The notes: generated by a model from the letters alone, not told the origin. Numbered from the stretch's first letter, positions 51,272 through 60,681 are shown. The stretch is DNA of 64,000 nt from CAVSUB01 sp963730995 (GCA_963730995.1 CAVSUB010000001.1:1405477-1469476); one strand, 5' to 3'. Numbers and translations: made by a program.

Positions 51272-53644
51272 ATGCGCGGCGATGTCGAGTCCCCGAATTT
51301 CAGGCGGCTTCTCGCGAGCACGCCGATCCTCGCGCTCGCCCTCGCCCTCCTTTCGATGCCGGCGCCACGCGCCCAGTCACAGGCCGGCACTGTGGGACGG
51401 TGGACGACGCTGTCGTATTCGATGCCGATGAATCCGGTTCATATGGCCTTGTTGAAGAACGGCAGGGTGTTGATCGTGTCCGGCTCGGGAAACAACCCCA
51501 CTGAATCCAGCTATTCCGCTGCGCTCTGGGATCCGCTGGCATCGTCGTTCACAACCCAGCTCCTCGGGTGGGACATGTTCTGCAATGGGATGGTGACCTT
51601 GCCAGACGGCCGGGTCTTCATCAACGGAGGGACCCTGCAGTACGACCCGTTTCACGGGGAGCGGCGCAACGCGATCTACGACCCGGCGACCGACCGATTC
51701 ACGGACCTCCAGAACATGGCCCACGGCCGCTGGTATCCGACGACTACCCTGCTCGGTGACGGTCGCGTGATGACCTTTTCAGGCCTGGACGAGACTGGTG
51801 CAACGAACATCGCCGTAGAGTTCTACACCCCCGGCTCAGGCTGGAGCTCGGAGTCGTTCGCCACCTGGACACCGCCCTTGTACCCTCGCATGCACCTCCT
51901 CCCGGACGGGCGCGTCCTGTACTCAGGCTCCGGGACCGGCTCGAGATTCTTCACACCCACCAGCAGAACGTGGTCGGCGGTCGCGGTCACCACCAGGTAC
52001 AGCGGCACGCGCACCTACGGAACCTCGGTGCTCCTGCCGTTGATGGCCTCAAACGGCTACAGCGCCCGAGTGATGATTCTCGGCGGCGGCAACCCGGCGA
52101 CCAACACGACCGAGATCCTCGACCCGTCGGCGACGCCGCTGCGATGGCAGTTCGGCCCGGCCATGTCGCAACCGCGCATCGAAATGAACGCGACGATCCT
52201 TCCGAGTGGCAAAGTGCTCGCTGTGGGCGGATCGACCAACGACGAGGACGCGGCCACCGCGAGCCTCAAAGCTGACCTGTACGATCCGACCACGAACACG
52301 TTCGCGTCAGCGGGTGCCAACGCTTTTCCTCGCCTCTATCACTCCAACTCGCTATTGCTCCCAAACGCGACCGTTGCGCTGGTGGGCGGCAATCCCGCTC
52401 GCGGCTCTTTCGAATCGCACATTGAGATCTACGAGCCAGCCTATCTCTTCAAGGCGGATGGGACCGCGGCGACACGTCCCGTCATCAGCAGCGTGACGCA
52501 AGATCCGGTGGCCTTCGGCAGTACGTTCCAGGTTCAGACACCTGACGCTGCGAGTATCGGGTCGGTGGCGCTTGTGCGCCCTGGCGCGCCTACTCACGCA
52601 TTCGATATGGACCAACGTCTCATCGGTCTGAGCTATTCGGCCGGCTCAGGTGTGCTCAATGTGACGGCGCCGCCAAACGGGAATATTGCCCCTCCCGGTT
52701 ACTACATGCTGTTCGTGGTGAATTCGGCCGGAGTGCCATCGGTCGCGACGTTCGTGCAGCTCGCGCCGGCGACCAACAATCGCCCTCCGAGTGTCTCGAT
52801 CGCCACTCCGCTCACGGACGTAACCGTGAATCCCGGACAGGCGGTGTCCTTCTCTGGTAGCGGCAGCGATCCTGATGGAACGATCTCCTCCTACAGCTGG
52901 AGCTTCCCCGGTGGGAGCCCGAGCTCGAGCGTGCAGCAGAATCCCGGGAACGTCACCTACTCGACTCCCGGCACGTATCAGGTCTCATTCACGGCCACCG
53001 ATAACGGCGGCCTGACCAGCCAGCCCGCGACGCGAACAATCATCGTGACCGACTTCTCGCTGTCGGCGACGCCAACGTCGCAGGCGGTCACACAGGGAGG
53101 AAGCGCGGCATTCACTGCGACGGTGAACCCCGGTACCGGATTCACCGGTCTCGTGACATTCAGTGCCACGGGTCTGCCGGCCGGGGCCGCCGCGACATTC
53201 AACCCGGTATCGGTTTCGACGTCCGGCACGACCACCCTCACCGTGAAGACGGACGCATCGCTGGCGCCGGGGAGTTACCCGCTGAGGATCACTGGCACGA
53301 GCGGGCCGGTCTCCCACTCGACGGACGTCACGCTCGTGGTCAACATCCTCGGCGACTTCACGATTGTTGTGACGGGCACAGGGTTGGTCCCGGCTCCCGG
53401 TTCTACCACCTATACGGTCACGATCGCTTCATCTGGAGGGTTCTCGTCGAACGTGTCCCTTTCCGCAAGCTCGTTGCCGAAGTTCGTGAGTGTCAGCTTC
53501 AGTCCGGCGTCTCTCGCATCAGGTACTTCGACAGCAACCGTAGCCACGAAGAAGCAGACGAAGACAGGTACCAGCTCTCTGATCTTCACAGCTACGACAG
53601 GCAATGTCTCGCGGTCCGCGACCGTCATGTTGACTGTGCAGTGA
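51272..53644 (+). CDS. Exported galactose-oxidase-like copper radical enzyme with PKD and Ig-like domains
   Basis: 790 aa; GGGAGG sits just upstream of ATG 51272, and an N-terminal hydrophobic stretch (LLASTPILALALALLSMP) is a signal peptide. Kelch-type blades cover residues 40-395. Active-site residues match galactose/glyoxal oxidases: Cys104 in DMFCNG (Cys-Tyr crosslink), Tyr155 in GRWYPT, Tyr356-His357 in RLYHSN and His442 in THAFDMDQR, the last within the DUF1929 C-terminal domain. A PKD domain (about 505-595; SGSGSDPDGTISSYSWSFPG) and two Ig-like beta domains follow to the end. It would oxidise alcohol or aldehyde groups, giving H2O2, at the cell surface. The next gene overlaps by 4 bp. 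Confidence 0.9.
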   Translation: MRGDVESPNFRRLLASTPILALALALLSMPAPRAQSQAGTVGRWTTLSYSMPMNPVHMALLKNGRVLIVSGSGNNPTESSYSAALWDPLASSFTTQLLGWDMFCNGMVTLPDGRVFINGGTLQYDPFHGERRNAIYDPATDRFTDLQNMAHGRWYPTTTLLGDGRVMTFSGLDETGATNIAVEFYTPGSGWSSESFATWTPPLYPRMHLLPDGRVLYSGSGTGSRFFTPTSRTWSAVAVTTRYSGTRTYGTSVLLPLMASNGYSARVMILGGGNPATNTTEILDPSATPLRWQFGPAMSQPRIEMNATILPSGKVLAVGGSTNDEDAATASLKADLYDPTTNTFASAGANAFPRLYHSNSLLLPNATVALVGGNPARGSFESHIEIYEPAYLFKADGTAATRPVISSVTQDPVAFGSTFQVQTPDAASIGSVALVRPGAPTHAFDMDQRLIGLSYSAGSGVLNVTAPPNGNIAPPGYYMLFVVNSAGVPSVATFVQLAPATNNRPPSVSIATPLTDVTVNPGQAVSFSGSGSDPDGTISSYSWSFPGGSPSSSVQQNPGNVTYSTPGTYQVSFTATDNGGLTSQPATRTIIVTDFSLSATPTSQAVTQGGSAAFTATVNPGTGFTGLVTFSATGLPAGAAATFNPVSVSTSGTTTLTVKTDASLAPGSYPLRITGTSGPVSHSTDVTLVVNILGDFTIVVTGTGLVPAPGSTTYTVTIASSGGFSSNVSLSASSLPKFVSVSFSPASLASGTSTATVATKKQTKTGTSSLIFTATTGNVSRSATVMLTVQ

Positions 53645-54789
53645 AACATATGCACCTGTCTCGAAGGAGTCTTCTGCGGCAACTGGGGACTGGCGTCGGA
53701 GTCAGCGCCTCCATGTCGGCACTGGCTCGAAACTCGATTGCCGCAGCTGTCGAGGACGCCGCGCCAAACCGCGTGGCCCCCGTTCGCCTCCACCGAAACG
53801 AGAATGCCTTCGGGCTCTCTCCGACGGTAACGGCCGCTATTCGCGACGCATCTCCGATCGTCAACCGCTACCCCGAGGCCGTGGAGGAAGCATTGCGCGA
53901 CAAGCTCGCCGCTCTGCATCACGTCGCGCCTTCGAACGTCGTCCTCGGCTGCGGCTCCAGCGAGATCCTGCACCTGGCCTCGGAGGTATTTGCTGGCTCT
54001 GGTAAGAGCATCGTTATGGCGCTACCGTCTTTCGGCCCGATGGCCGATTGCGCGAGGCGCTCGGGCGCGAATGTGGTCGCCGTTCCGTTGACGAGCCGCT
54101 ACGCTCACGATCTGGACGCGATGCGCTCGAAGATCGACGGCGAGACGGGACTCGTGTACGTCTGCAACCCGAACAATCCAACCGGAACGCTGACGGGACG
54201 GCGGGATCTCGAGTCGTTTCTCGGCGGCCTGCCGGTGCAGACTCATGTGCTCATCGACGAGGCCTACCATCAGTACGCGGACGGAGCGTCGGAGTACGCA
54301 TCCTTTCTCGATCGTCCGACTGGAGATAAGCGGTTGATCGTCACGCGTACGTTCTCTGCGATTCACGGACTGGCCGGATTGCGTATCGGATACGCGGTCG
54401 CTGCCACAGACGCTGCCGGTCGCCTGGCCTCAGCCCGACTATCTGACGGGGTGAACGGGGTTGCAGCGAGTGCGGCGGTCGCAGCACTCGACGATGACGT
54501 GCACGTCCGGGCCGTGGCGCAGCGGACCACCAACGATAGACAGGAATTCCTCAACCAAGCGAACGCTCGAATGATTCGGACGATTGATTCTCAGACTAAC
54601 TTCGTGATGGTCAACACCGATCGTGACGCCGCCGACATCGTCGAGCATTTCCGTAAGAACGGTGTCCTCATCGCCGGTCCATTTCCGTTGTTCCCGAAGC
54701 ATGTCCGCGTGTCCCTGGGGACTCCCGAGGAGATGCGCGCCTTCTGGCGCGTCTGGGATCTTCTGCCAGCCCATCGCATGTCGATGTGA
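53641..54789 (+). CDS. Tat-exported HisC-like aminotransferase homologue lacking the catalytic lysine
   Basis: 382 aa. GTG 53641 overlaps the upstream stop; ATG 53650 is an alternative start. A twin-arginine signal (SRRSLLRQLGTGVGVSAS) directs folded export. The fold type I aminotransferase body resembles histidinol-phosphate aminotransferase: VRLHRNENAFGLSPTV, VLGCGSSEILHLA, VCNPNNPTGTLTG (Asn177), VLIDEAYHQYAD (Asp206, Tyr209) and GLAGLRIGYAV (Arg248). At the position of the Schiff-base lysine (TFSK-x-x-GLAGLR in relatives) this protein has Ala240 (TFSAIHGLAG, codon GCG at 54358-54360). Without that lysine, normal transamination is not expected, so it may bind PLP-like ligands or be inactive. 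Confidence 0.88.
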   Translation: MKHMHLSRRSLLRQLGTGVGVSASMSALARNSIAAAVEDAAPNRVAPVRLHRNENAFGLSPTVTAAIRDASPIVNRYPEAVEEALRDKLAALHHVAPSNVVLGCGSSEILHLASEVFAGSGKSIVMALPSFGPMADCARRSGANVVAVPLTSRYAHDLDAMRSKIDGETGLVYVCNPNNPTGTLTGRRDLESFLGGLPVQTHVLIDEAYHQYADGASEYASFLDRPTGDKRLIVTRTFSAIHGLAGLRIGYAVAATDAAGRLASARLSDGVNGVAASAAVAALDDDVHVRAVAQRTTNDRQEFLNQANARMIRTIDSQTNFVMVNTDRDAADIVEHFRKNGVLIAGPFPLFPKHVRVSLGTPEEMRAFWRVWDLLPAHRMSM

Positions 54790-54952
54790 TCGCCTACGAA
54801 AATCGATTGTGCGTTTGGAAAATGGCCGCCGCGAGGAGCGGCCGAGATCGACGAACCGACGCGACACTTTGGGGCGAGCCGATCTGGTCGCCGACGACCT
54901 TCAGTTGGAATCGGGACGTCGCGAGTGCGCTTTTCGATATGGTCTGAAGAGT

Positions 54953-55470
54953 TTACTGCGCAAAGCCGCCGGCCTCACGCCGCCGTCCGACGATCTCGTC
55001 GTCCCGTCCGATGTCGTACAACGTGCAGATGTGCGGATGTGCGAGCGGAGCTACCGCCGTTGCTTCGCGAATTAGCCGGGCGCGCGCGTGCAAATCACGT
55101 CCGACTCCTGCCGGCAGAACCTTGATGGCCACCTGACGGTTGAGGCGCGTGTCCGTGGCGCGGAACACTTTCCCCATGCCGCCCGCACCGAGGAGTCCCT
55201 CAATCTGGTAAGGACCGAGTCTAGAACCAGGGCGCAGGTAGGGAGCGTCGTCCAACAACGGGGCCGCGGTCGCCAGGACCGGCCGGTCCACTACGACGTC
55301 TGCCCCATCGTGGCGAAGCAGCGACTCGACTTCCTGGCGGAGCGGGCAGTCTCGCGCGCAGGCCTCGGATAGGAACCTGTGCGCGCGCGGCCGGACCGAG
55401 GTCAACGGCCGCCTCGTACGTTCTGGCGATCAGCCATCGTCAGGAGTCGCGCCACCCTCGTCGATGGCGG
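54953..55470 (-). pseudogene. Truncated Ser/Thr protein kinase (N-lobe fragment)
   Basis: The minus strand reads RFLSEACARDCPLRQEVESL, then LGPYQIEGLLGAGGMGKVFR and RATDTRLNRQVAIKVLP with the glycine-rich loop and the VAIK lysine, up to LAHPHICTLYDIGRDDEIVG. After that the sequence becomes unrelated and stops at 54953. The HRD catalytic loop, DFG and the whole C-lobe are absent. Upstream, TYEAAVDLGPAAR lies in another frame, so the N-terminus is also shifted. These Pkn-type kinases usually start with this short helical segment and continue with a full kinase plus sensor domains, so this is a decayed gene. Confidence 0.75.
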
Positions 55471-55591
55471 TTGACGTGTCGGGGCAGAGTAGAGTCAGAG
55501 CCTACCATGCGGAAGCATCCGGTCATATTGGATTGCATCAGGTCCCCAAAGTAGTAAGCGGAACGCAGGACACAGAAATACAATAGCTTTC

Positions 55592-56185
55592 CTGAACTCG
55601 CGCGATTCCGCGGATATTACGAGTCTGCTCAGGGCGTTCAGCCAGGGAGACGAAAGCGCGCGAGAAGAGCTGATGTCTATCGTGTACGAGCAACTGCGCG
55701 CTCCGGCGCGGCGCTACATGCGTGGCGAGCGCTCCACCGTCACCATGCAGAGTACGGCACTGGTCCACGAAGCTTATGGCCGGTTGGTGAACGCGGGCGA
55801 GGTCGACTGGCGTGATCGCGGACATTTCTTCGCGCTGTCCGCCCAGATCATGCGCCGAATCCTGATTGACGCGGCCCGCGCCCGCGCCGCGGTCAAGCGT
55901 GGCGGCGCCGCGCGAGTCGACGATCGGCCACACATCGATCCGGATCAGATTCCGAGCACCGATTCCGACGCCGCGTCGTCCGCGCTTTGTGACTTGGACA
56001 CTGCCCTCGAAAGCCTCGGCCGGATCGATCCGCGGAGGGCAAAGGTGATCGAGGTCCGGTTTTTTGGGGGCTTGAGCGTCGAGGAGACCGCGGCGGTCTT
56101 GCAGATTTCTTCGCAAAGCGTGATGCGTGATTGGCGCCTGGCGAGGGCGTGGATCGCACGAGAGCTGGAAGGTAAGAAGCCTTGA
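55592..56185 (+). CDS. ECF sigma factor of the Sig-70_X6 type
   Basis: The well-conserved reading starts at least at 55613 (ITSLLRAFSQGDESAREELM) and continues MSIVYEQLRAPARRYMRGER, MQSTALVHEAYGRLVNAGEV, HFFALSAQIMRRILIDAARA, RIDPRRAKVIEVRFFGGLSV and LQISSQSVMRDWRLARAWIA, complete for regions 2 and 4. There is no ATG upstream of 55673 in frame; a CTG at 55592 is the best-placed candidate, so either that is used, the start was lost, or translation begins at ATG 55673 and skips part of region 2. This sigma type is usually paired with a Ser/Thr kinase, and the broken kinase lies divergently just upstream. Confidence 0.8.
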   Translation: MNSRDSADITSLLRAFSQGDESAREELMSIVYEQLRAPARRYMRGERSTVTMQSTALVHEAYGRLVNAGEVDWRDRGHFFALSAQIMRRILIDAARARAAVKRGGAARVDDRPHIDPDQIPSTDSDAASSALCDLDTALESLGRIDPRRAKVIEVRFFGGLSVEETAAVLQISSQSVMRDWRLARAWIARELEGKKP

Positions 56186-57108
56186 TGTTGGCGTTCCGCG
56201 GACAGAGGTCCCACAGGGCAAGTTGGTCGTGGCGGTACACGCTGGCGGCAACGCTGCTAGGATGCGGCACCATGCCGTTGCTGGCGCAGACATGGCCCTT
56301 CCCGTGGCCCGAGGACCGCATCGCCCGCTACACCGCGCGACGCACCTCGTCTCCGATCGTCGTCGATGGCCGGCTCGACGAGGCCGCCTGGCTGGCCGCC
56401 GAACGGTCGCCGCGTTTCGCCGATCTGATAGGCGGACACCCGGGCATCCACGACACACGCGCAGCGGTGCTGTGGGACGACACCTACCTGTACGTCGGTT
56501 ACTGGGTCGAAGAGCCGTTCGTCGAGGCGACGCTGACGGAACGCGACGCGCCGATCTACAAGAACAACGACGTCGAGCTGTTCATCGCCGGCCGCGACGC
56601 GTACTACGAGTTCGAGATCAACGCCCTCGGGACAATCTACGAGGTCTTCTTCATCTGGGAGCGGGAGTTCGAGTCGAGCGGCTACGCGCGTCGGCCTGAG
56701 TTCGATCGGTCCCGCGCGGGCGTGAGGCCGTTCAACGGCGTCGGCTTCACGCAGCATCCTCGCGGCCCGCGCATCGGCTACTGGAACTGGGACATGCCCG
56801 GTCTCGAGACCGCGGTCCACGTGGACGGGACGATCAACGACAACAAGGACCGCGACCGCGGATGGACCGCGGAGCTGCGCATCCCGTGGCGTTCGCTCGA
56901 GTCCCTTGCGATGCCGGACGGGCGAGCACTGCCGCCGCGGGACGGCGACGAGTGGCGCATGGATTTCTCGCGGTTCAACCAGTACAAGGAAGCGCCGCCG
57001 GCGACGGATCCGGGCGGCTGGGCGTGGAGCCCGCACGGCGTGTGGGATTCGCACATCCCGGAGCTGTTCACCCGTGTGCGCTTCTCCACACAGGCCGTAA
57101 GCAAGTAG
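56185..57108 (+). CDS. Exported CBM9-like carbohydrate-binding protein
   Basis: 307 aa; the ATG overlaps the sigma factor stop (TGATG). A hydrophobic N-terminal stretch (YTLAATLLGCGTMPLLAQ) acts as export signal. The body matches the carbohydrate-binding family 9-like group: PIVVDGRLDEAAWLAAERSP, RAAVLWDDTYLYVGYWVEEP, APIYKNNDVELFIAGRDAYY, EFEINALGTIYEVFFIWERE and GWTAELRIPWRSLESLAMPD. It would bind sugars outside the inner membrane. Co-transcription with the sigma factor is implied by the overlap. Confidence 0.87.
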   Translation: MLAFRGQRSHRASWSWRYTLAATLLGCGTMPLLAQTWPFPWPEDRIARYTARRTSSPIVVDGRLDEAAWLAAERSPRFADLIGGHPGIHDTRAAVLWDDTYLYVGYWVEEPFVEATLTERDAPIYKNNDVELFIAGRDAYYEFEINALGTIYEVFFIWEREFESSGYARRPEFDRSRAGVRPFNGVGFTQHPRGPRIGYWNWDMPGLETAVHVDGTINDNKDRDRGWTAELRIPWRSLESLAMPDGRALPPRDGDEWRMDFSRFNQYKEAPPATDPGGWAWSPHGVWDSHIPELFTRVRFSTQAVSK

Positions 57109-57784
57109 AGGATGGACACCAGTCTTCATGCTGCCGCAACACCAACTTGCACACCGATCCCGGTCTCGAACTGTGAAGATTGACCTGGACACGAGCGGCA
57201 GCTCGTCCTCCGGTGAAAAAAGGTCTCGAGTCCGACGAGCATCGTTTGACAGGAACGTCAAGAGCCTCGAAGACCCGCTGGTGAACTTGCGCTGCGGCGT
57301 CAAGATCATGAGTACTTTGGTGGTAAAGGATAGCGTCGTCGCGTCAAGTGACGGAGGAAGACATCGTGGCGGAGCCCGCTATTGGTCGGTCCTGCGCGCC
57401 GGCACCATGTCGACGAAATCCGGAACGCCGCCAAAGCGGCTGTCGCGCTGCCATGACGAATCCTAACGCTCGCGCACGTACTCGCCGTTCAGGCGCTCGG
57501 CGCGGCCGTCGCCCCCGCTGCGCAACGAGTACGTGACGCGCGGGATTCCAACCGCTCCAGACCACGTACTGGTCGAGATTGTCGAGGAGGTGTACCTCCC
57601 GCTGGTCCGCGGTCGCGGCGTGGTCCCAGCCGCCGCGACTGGCGGGTAGCCGGCCGTGAAAGGCCGAACCTGCGATTTCAAATACGTGCCCGCGTGCCGG
57701 AAGTCGGTCCAGTACCGGATGAGACGTTCTTACCAAGGACCGAACTCTGTCGGAGATTAGAGGCGATCGAGTTCTGCGGTCGAA
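57109..57784. other. 676-bp region without a recognisable gene
   Basis: Several short open frames exist on both strands but none has a convincing start, ribosome-binding site or recognisable domain. On the minus strand, 57463-57736 has coding-like composition in more than one frame, as a frame-shifted old gene would show. It starts a stretch of broken genes that runs to the insertion sequence at 62 kb. Confidence 0.4.
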
Positions 57785-58264
57785 CTACTTCACGTGCTCG
57801 CGTAGATAGTTCGCGACGTCGGCGACGAGGCGATGGACCGACGCCTCGGCGATCCGACGTCCCACCGTTGCATCGAGCGCACCGCCGACGATTCCGAGCG
57901 GCGGTTCGTAGCGGCCCAGAAAGTCGAGCTGAGTTTCCGTTTCCGTCAGCGGATAGACCGACAACTCGGCGTTCATGATGGGAAACAGTGCGGCGCGCTG
58001 CGCGGCCGACCATGCGATCGGGATGCGCGTAACCCGAGGCGCATTGGGGGCCTGCTCGCTGATCTTGCCCACCGTGACGGCAATCTCCGCGGCGATATCG
58101 AGTGGCCCGATGTTCACGTGCAGCGCCGCGGCGACAGCCCTCGCCCGCGAGGCGGCAGCGTTCGTGGCCGCCCGCAGCACGCCCGCCGGATCCTTCACGA
58201 GCGCGTCACGCACCGCCGAATATGGGTGGTTGACGTAATCAAAGCTTCGAATTTCGCGGTTCAT
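57785..58264 (-). CDS. SRPBCC-like (START/Bet v1-fold) hypothetical protein
   Basis: 159 aa. The pattern FDYVNHPYSAVRDALVKDPA at the start, central beta-strands (GPLDIAAEIAVTVGKISE, RVTRIPIAWSAAQRAALFPI, MNAELSVYPLTETETQLDFL, GRYEPPLGIVGGALDATVG) and a long C-terminal helix (VHRLVADVANYLREHV) suggests an SRPBCC lipid-binding fold. There is no signal peptide. The ligand is unknown. It appears intact despite lying in a decayed area. Confidence 0.65.
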   Translation of the reverse strand: MNREIRSFDYVNHPYSAVRDALVKDPAGVLRAATNAAASRARAVAAALHVNIGPLDIAAEIAVTVGKISEQAPNAPRVTRIPIAWSAAQRAALFPIMNAELSVYPLTETETQLDFLGRYEPPLGIVGGALDATVGRRIAEASVHRLVADVANYLREHVK

Positions 58265-58667
58265 GGACGGGTCCCTGCGATTGCCCTTGTTGAGCGCGGG
58301 CCTATCATAGCCGACCGCTGACGTCGCGACCGTGGAGGCCCCTTCCGGCAGGTGGCGAGGGGGGCGGCAGCACGATTCGAATCAAGCCTCGAATCATGTG
58401 TGTTGATCACCGGCGACCTGGGCGAGCTGCTTCCGGCGGAAGGCGGCGTTCTTGCCGCTTTCAATGTGTGCGTTGTCGAGCAAGATCAAAGGACACAGTT
58501 CGGCAGGTGCCGCGTCGATCAGCACCCGCGCGAGCGTCTCACGTCGCGTCCACGTTGCACACCAGCGGTTTTTGCGTGTGGCCGCTGCGTTTGCTCTGCG
58601 CCTCCCGAACGGATGCCGGAGATCGAAGTGGAAGTTCGGGGTCGACGGGACTCGAACCCACGGCCCC
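58265..58667. other. Intergenic region with a short tRNA-3'-end-like stretch
   Basis: No supported gene in about 400 bp. On the minus strand, 58633-58664 reads like the T-arm and acceptor end of a tRNA (GGGTTCGAGTCCC within CCGTGGGTTCGAGTCCCGTC), but no D-arm or anticodon arm precedes it, and the T-stem pairs poorly. It may be a tRNA fragment or an old integration scar. Confidence 0.35.
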
Positions 58668-58693
58668 CATCGGCCCTCCGTGGCGGGCCGATG
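58668..58693 (-). terminator. Strong hairpin just after the broken exported-protein gene
   Basis: CATCGGCCC and GGGCCGATG form a 9-bp perfect stem with an 8-nt loop, 2 bp after the in-frame stop (58695-58697) of the pseudogene upstream. There is no T-tract, so termination strength is uncertain. Confidence 0.45.
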
Positions 58694-58694
58694 C

Positions 58695-59118
58695 TCATTT
58701 GTCCTTTCGGAGATCTACTCTCCGCACCACGGCCTTGGACGGAAACAGCGTCAAGGTGCCACTCAGCGTCGTGCCACTCACCGACAGTCGCCAGAGGGCA
58801 TGCACCCGAGGAGTTTCAATTCCGAAGTCCAGCTGCGGCTCGGTGCTTCGAGAGTGAAATCGAGAGAGCCCATCGGCACACGCTTCCGTCCACGACTTTG
58901 TCCGCTGTGACCGTCACCGAATCGGGGCGCCCGGGGCTCACGACGATCTCATAGATCACCTCTTCGTCAGTGCAGGCTAGCGCCGCCTGCCGATCGACGC
59001 AGGCGGATGTCCCACGCCACGTGCCAACGATCTCTTCGACGGGTCCCGCTAACGCCTCGCCCAGGACACATGCCACCACCAGGACGAACGCCACGACCAA
59101 GCTCCGACAACTGCGCAT
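58695..59118 (-). pseudogene. Small exported hypothetical protein, frame-shifted twice
   Basis: From ATG 59118 (GAGGGG upstream) the minus strand gives a signal peptide (MRSCRSLVVAFVLVVACVLG) and GTWRGTSACVDRQAALACTD, EEVIYEIVVSPGRPDSVTVT, ADKVVDG. The frame then shifts and continues as VPMGSLDFTLEAPSRSWTS, and shifts again to IETPRVHALWRLSVSGTTLS, GTLTLFPSKAVVRRVDLRKD, ending at 58695. Both shifts are consistent with one missing base each. The joined reading of about 140 aa looks like a small lipocalin-like or DUF-type secreted protein, with no known function to me. Confidence 0.6.
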
Positions 59119-59298
59119 CGCGCCCCTCACCTATGATGTCAGGTGTTTCCTCACGTCCGCCCAACGTTCGCGCTGAGCCGCGGCGCTCCGGAATCGCACG
59201 CGGCATCGGCTCCAGCGCGCGGCTAGGTCGCGCCAGCATTTCCAGGATCCGCATCTCTACGCGAGTCAAGTGACGGGCACTCGGATGCATGCTCGAAG

Positions 59299-59540
59299 TT
59301 ACGGCGTCGCCGGCCGTGTGTACTGCGACAACACCGCTTGCCATCGACCTTCGCGCTTCACGTACACTCTCGTATAGCTGAACTCACCGCTGACGTCCCG
59401 CTCTTGTCGATGTCCTTTGTTGACGGTTCGAGCATCGGCATCTATCCCATTCACATCGTCGTGAAGAACAGTCGAGCGATGCTGCACGCCGTCGTCGACA
59501 GCGCTGCCGATCGCCAGATCGCCGAAGTGGGTGCGCGCGA
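59299..59540 (-). pseudogene. C-terminal fragment of an NTF2/SnoaL-like (DUF4440-type) protein
   Basis: The minus strand reads THFGDLAIGSAVDDGVQHRS, RTVNKGHRQERDVSGEFSYT and RVYVKREGRWQAVLSQYTR, the end of a DUF4440/SnoaL-like domain (the RYTRVYVKRDGRWQ pattern is typical). No N-terminal half is found in any frame upstream, where the intact CGNR gene ends at 59556. The stretch 59131-59298 also ends in a coding-like fragment (AQRERWADVRKHLTS, stop at 59131-59133) in another frame. Confidence 0.6.
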
Positions 59541-59555
59541 GATCGCTTCTTCACC

Positions 59556-60239
59556 TCAGTGCCGGCCGCTCTTGAGGCGCCGCGTGCGCTCTCGATGCGA
59601 CGCTTGCTTTGCGCGATTCCCACAGGTGGCCATGCTGCACCATCGTCGAGCATGGCCACGAGTGCGATCGACAAAGAGAAGCGTGCAGGGGGAACGCTCG
59701 CATGCCTTCACCTGCGTGAAATCCTCCCCACAGATCAAGTCAGCCATGGCGGTCGCAATTGGGAGCAGCAGAGTGTCGGGAGAGCGCCAGCGCCTCTCGA
59801 ATCGCCACATGAATTGCGACTGCCCCCGCCGATGGCCACGATCGATCGCGATTTGACCGAACGCCTCGTCACGCGCGAGCACACGGTTCAAGGGCTCGAT
59901 TTCCTTCACTGCGTCCTGCCGCAGAGGGTGGCCTCTGTGTTTCTGCACGAAAGAGCGAAACCATTCGCGCAAGGCCCTGGCCTGCGCCGCCACAGCGTCG
60001 AGTTCTCCTGGGACGGCGCTCTTCTGAAAGCCTGCACGCACGGAGGGAGATATCAGGCCGGCGGCGGTGAGCCACGACAAGAGATCCTGGCCCGATTCAA
60101 TCCACTCCACCGGAGTGTCGACTGGTGTCGCGACCGAATTGAGAAAATCGAGAGCGCGGGCGTCAGCAATGAGAAACGGTGAGCGCCGCTTGTCGGTCGC
60201 CAACTCGAATCTCTTGCTTCTTTTGCCGTCCGCCGCCAT
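59556..60239 (-). CDS. CGNR zinc-finger protein (ABATE domain)
   Basis: 227 aa. The N-terminal ABATE-type domain reads FLIADARALDFLNSVATPVD and WLTAAGLISPSVRAGF; the C-terminal zinc finger reads WCSMATCGNRAKQASHRER, with the CGNR tetrapeptide that names the family. Members are thought to be stress-related regulators, possibly DNA-binding. The gene appears intact with a normal length. Confidence 0.88.
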   Translation of the reverse strand: MAADGKRSKRFELATDKRRSPFLIADARALDFLNSVATPVDTPVEWIESGQDLLSWLTAAGLISPSVRAGFQKSAVPGELDAVAAQARALREWFRSFVQKHRGHPLRQDAVKEIEPLNRVLARDEAFGQIAIDRGHRRGQSQFMWRFERRWRSPDTLLLPIATAMADLICGEDFTQVKACERSPCTLLFVDRTRGHARRWCSMATCGNRAKQASHRERTRRLKSGRH

Positions 60240-60681
60240 GCCCCCAGTCTACACGAGCCATTGATAACCGGTACACAGCCCACTTGCTGGTCTCTGATCT
60301 TTCAAAAGCGCGATGTCCACCATGCGACCATCCCACGCGATGTCGCGCAGGAGTCCGACGTTCACCAAGAGACGTCGAAAGCCACCACTTGCCTCCACCC
60401 CTGAGTATGACAATCGTCGTTCCTGATGAGGTGGGTGCCGGTTCCCCGCAGTTGAGTAACCTCATTAATACTGCTATACAGGTTATCCTGGTGTGTACTC
60501 GTTGAGCCGACCTGTCGACGCAACGATCATCTGAACTGAACTCGGTGCTCGACGTTACGGCCCAGAGCTGATCGGTGAATCGCCCCGGATGGTGTTGGAC
60601 AGGAACACCCGCAATGCAGAGAGCGCATGCTTCGGAATTTCGGTTGGCGCATATCCACACACAACGGCATGGAGCACACGA
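60240..60681. other. 442-bp region upstream of the AraC regulator
   Basis: No supported gene. The local GC content falls near 60455-60490 (TTAATACTGCTATACAGGTTAT), the best place for a promoter. A minus-strand coding-like stretch (LLRDIAWDGRMVDIALLKDQ) near 60270-60340 has no start or domain I can name and may be another fragment. Confidence 0.35.

Noticed and set aside
58620..58670. Stretch translating as RRDSNPRPP on the plus strand
   Set aside because: This is the familiar false reading of a tRNA 3' end, not a protein. The tRNA itself is incomplete, so only a fragment is noted.
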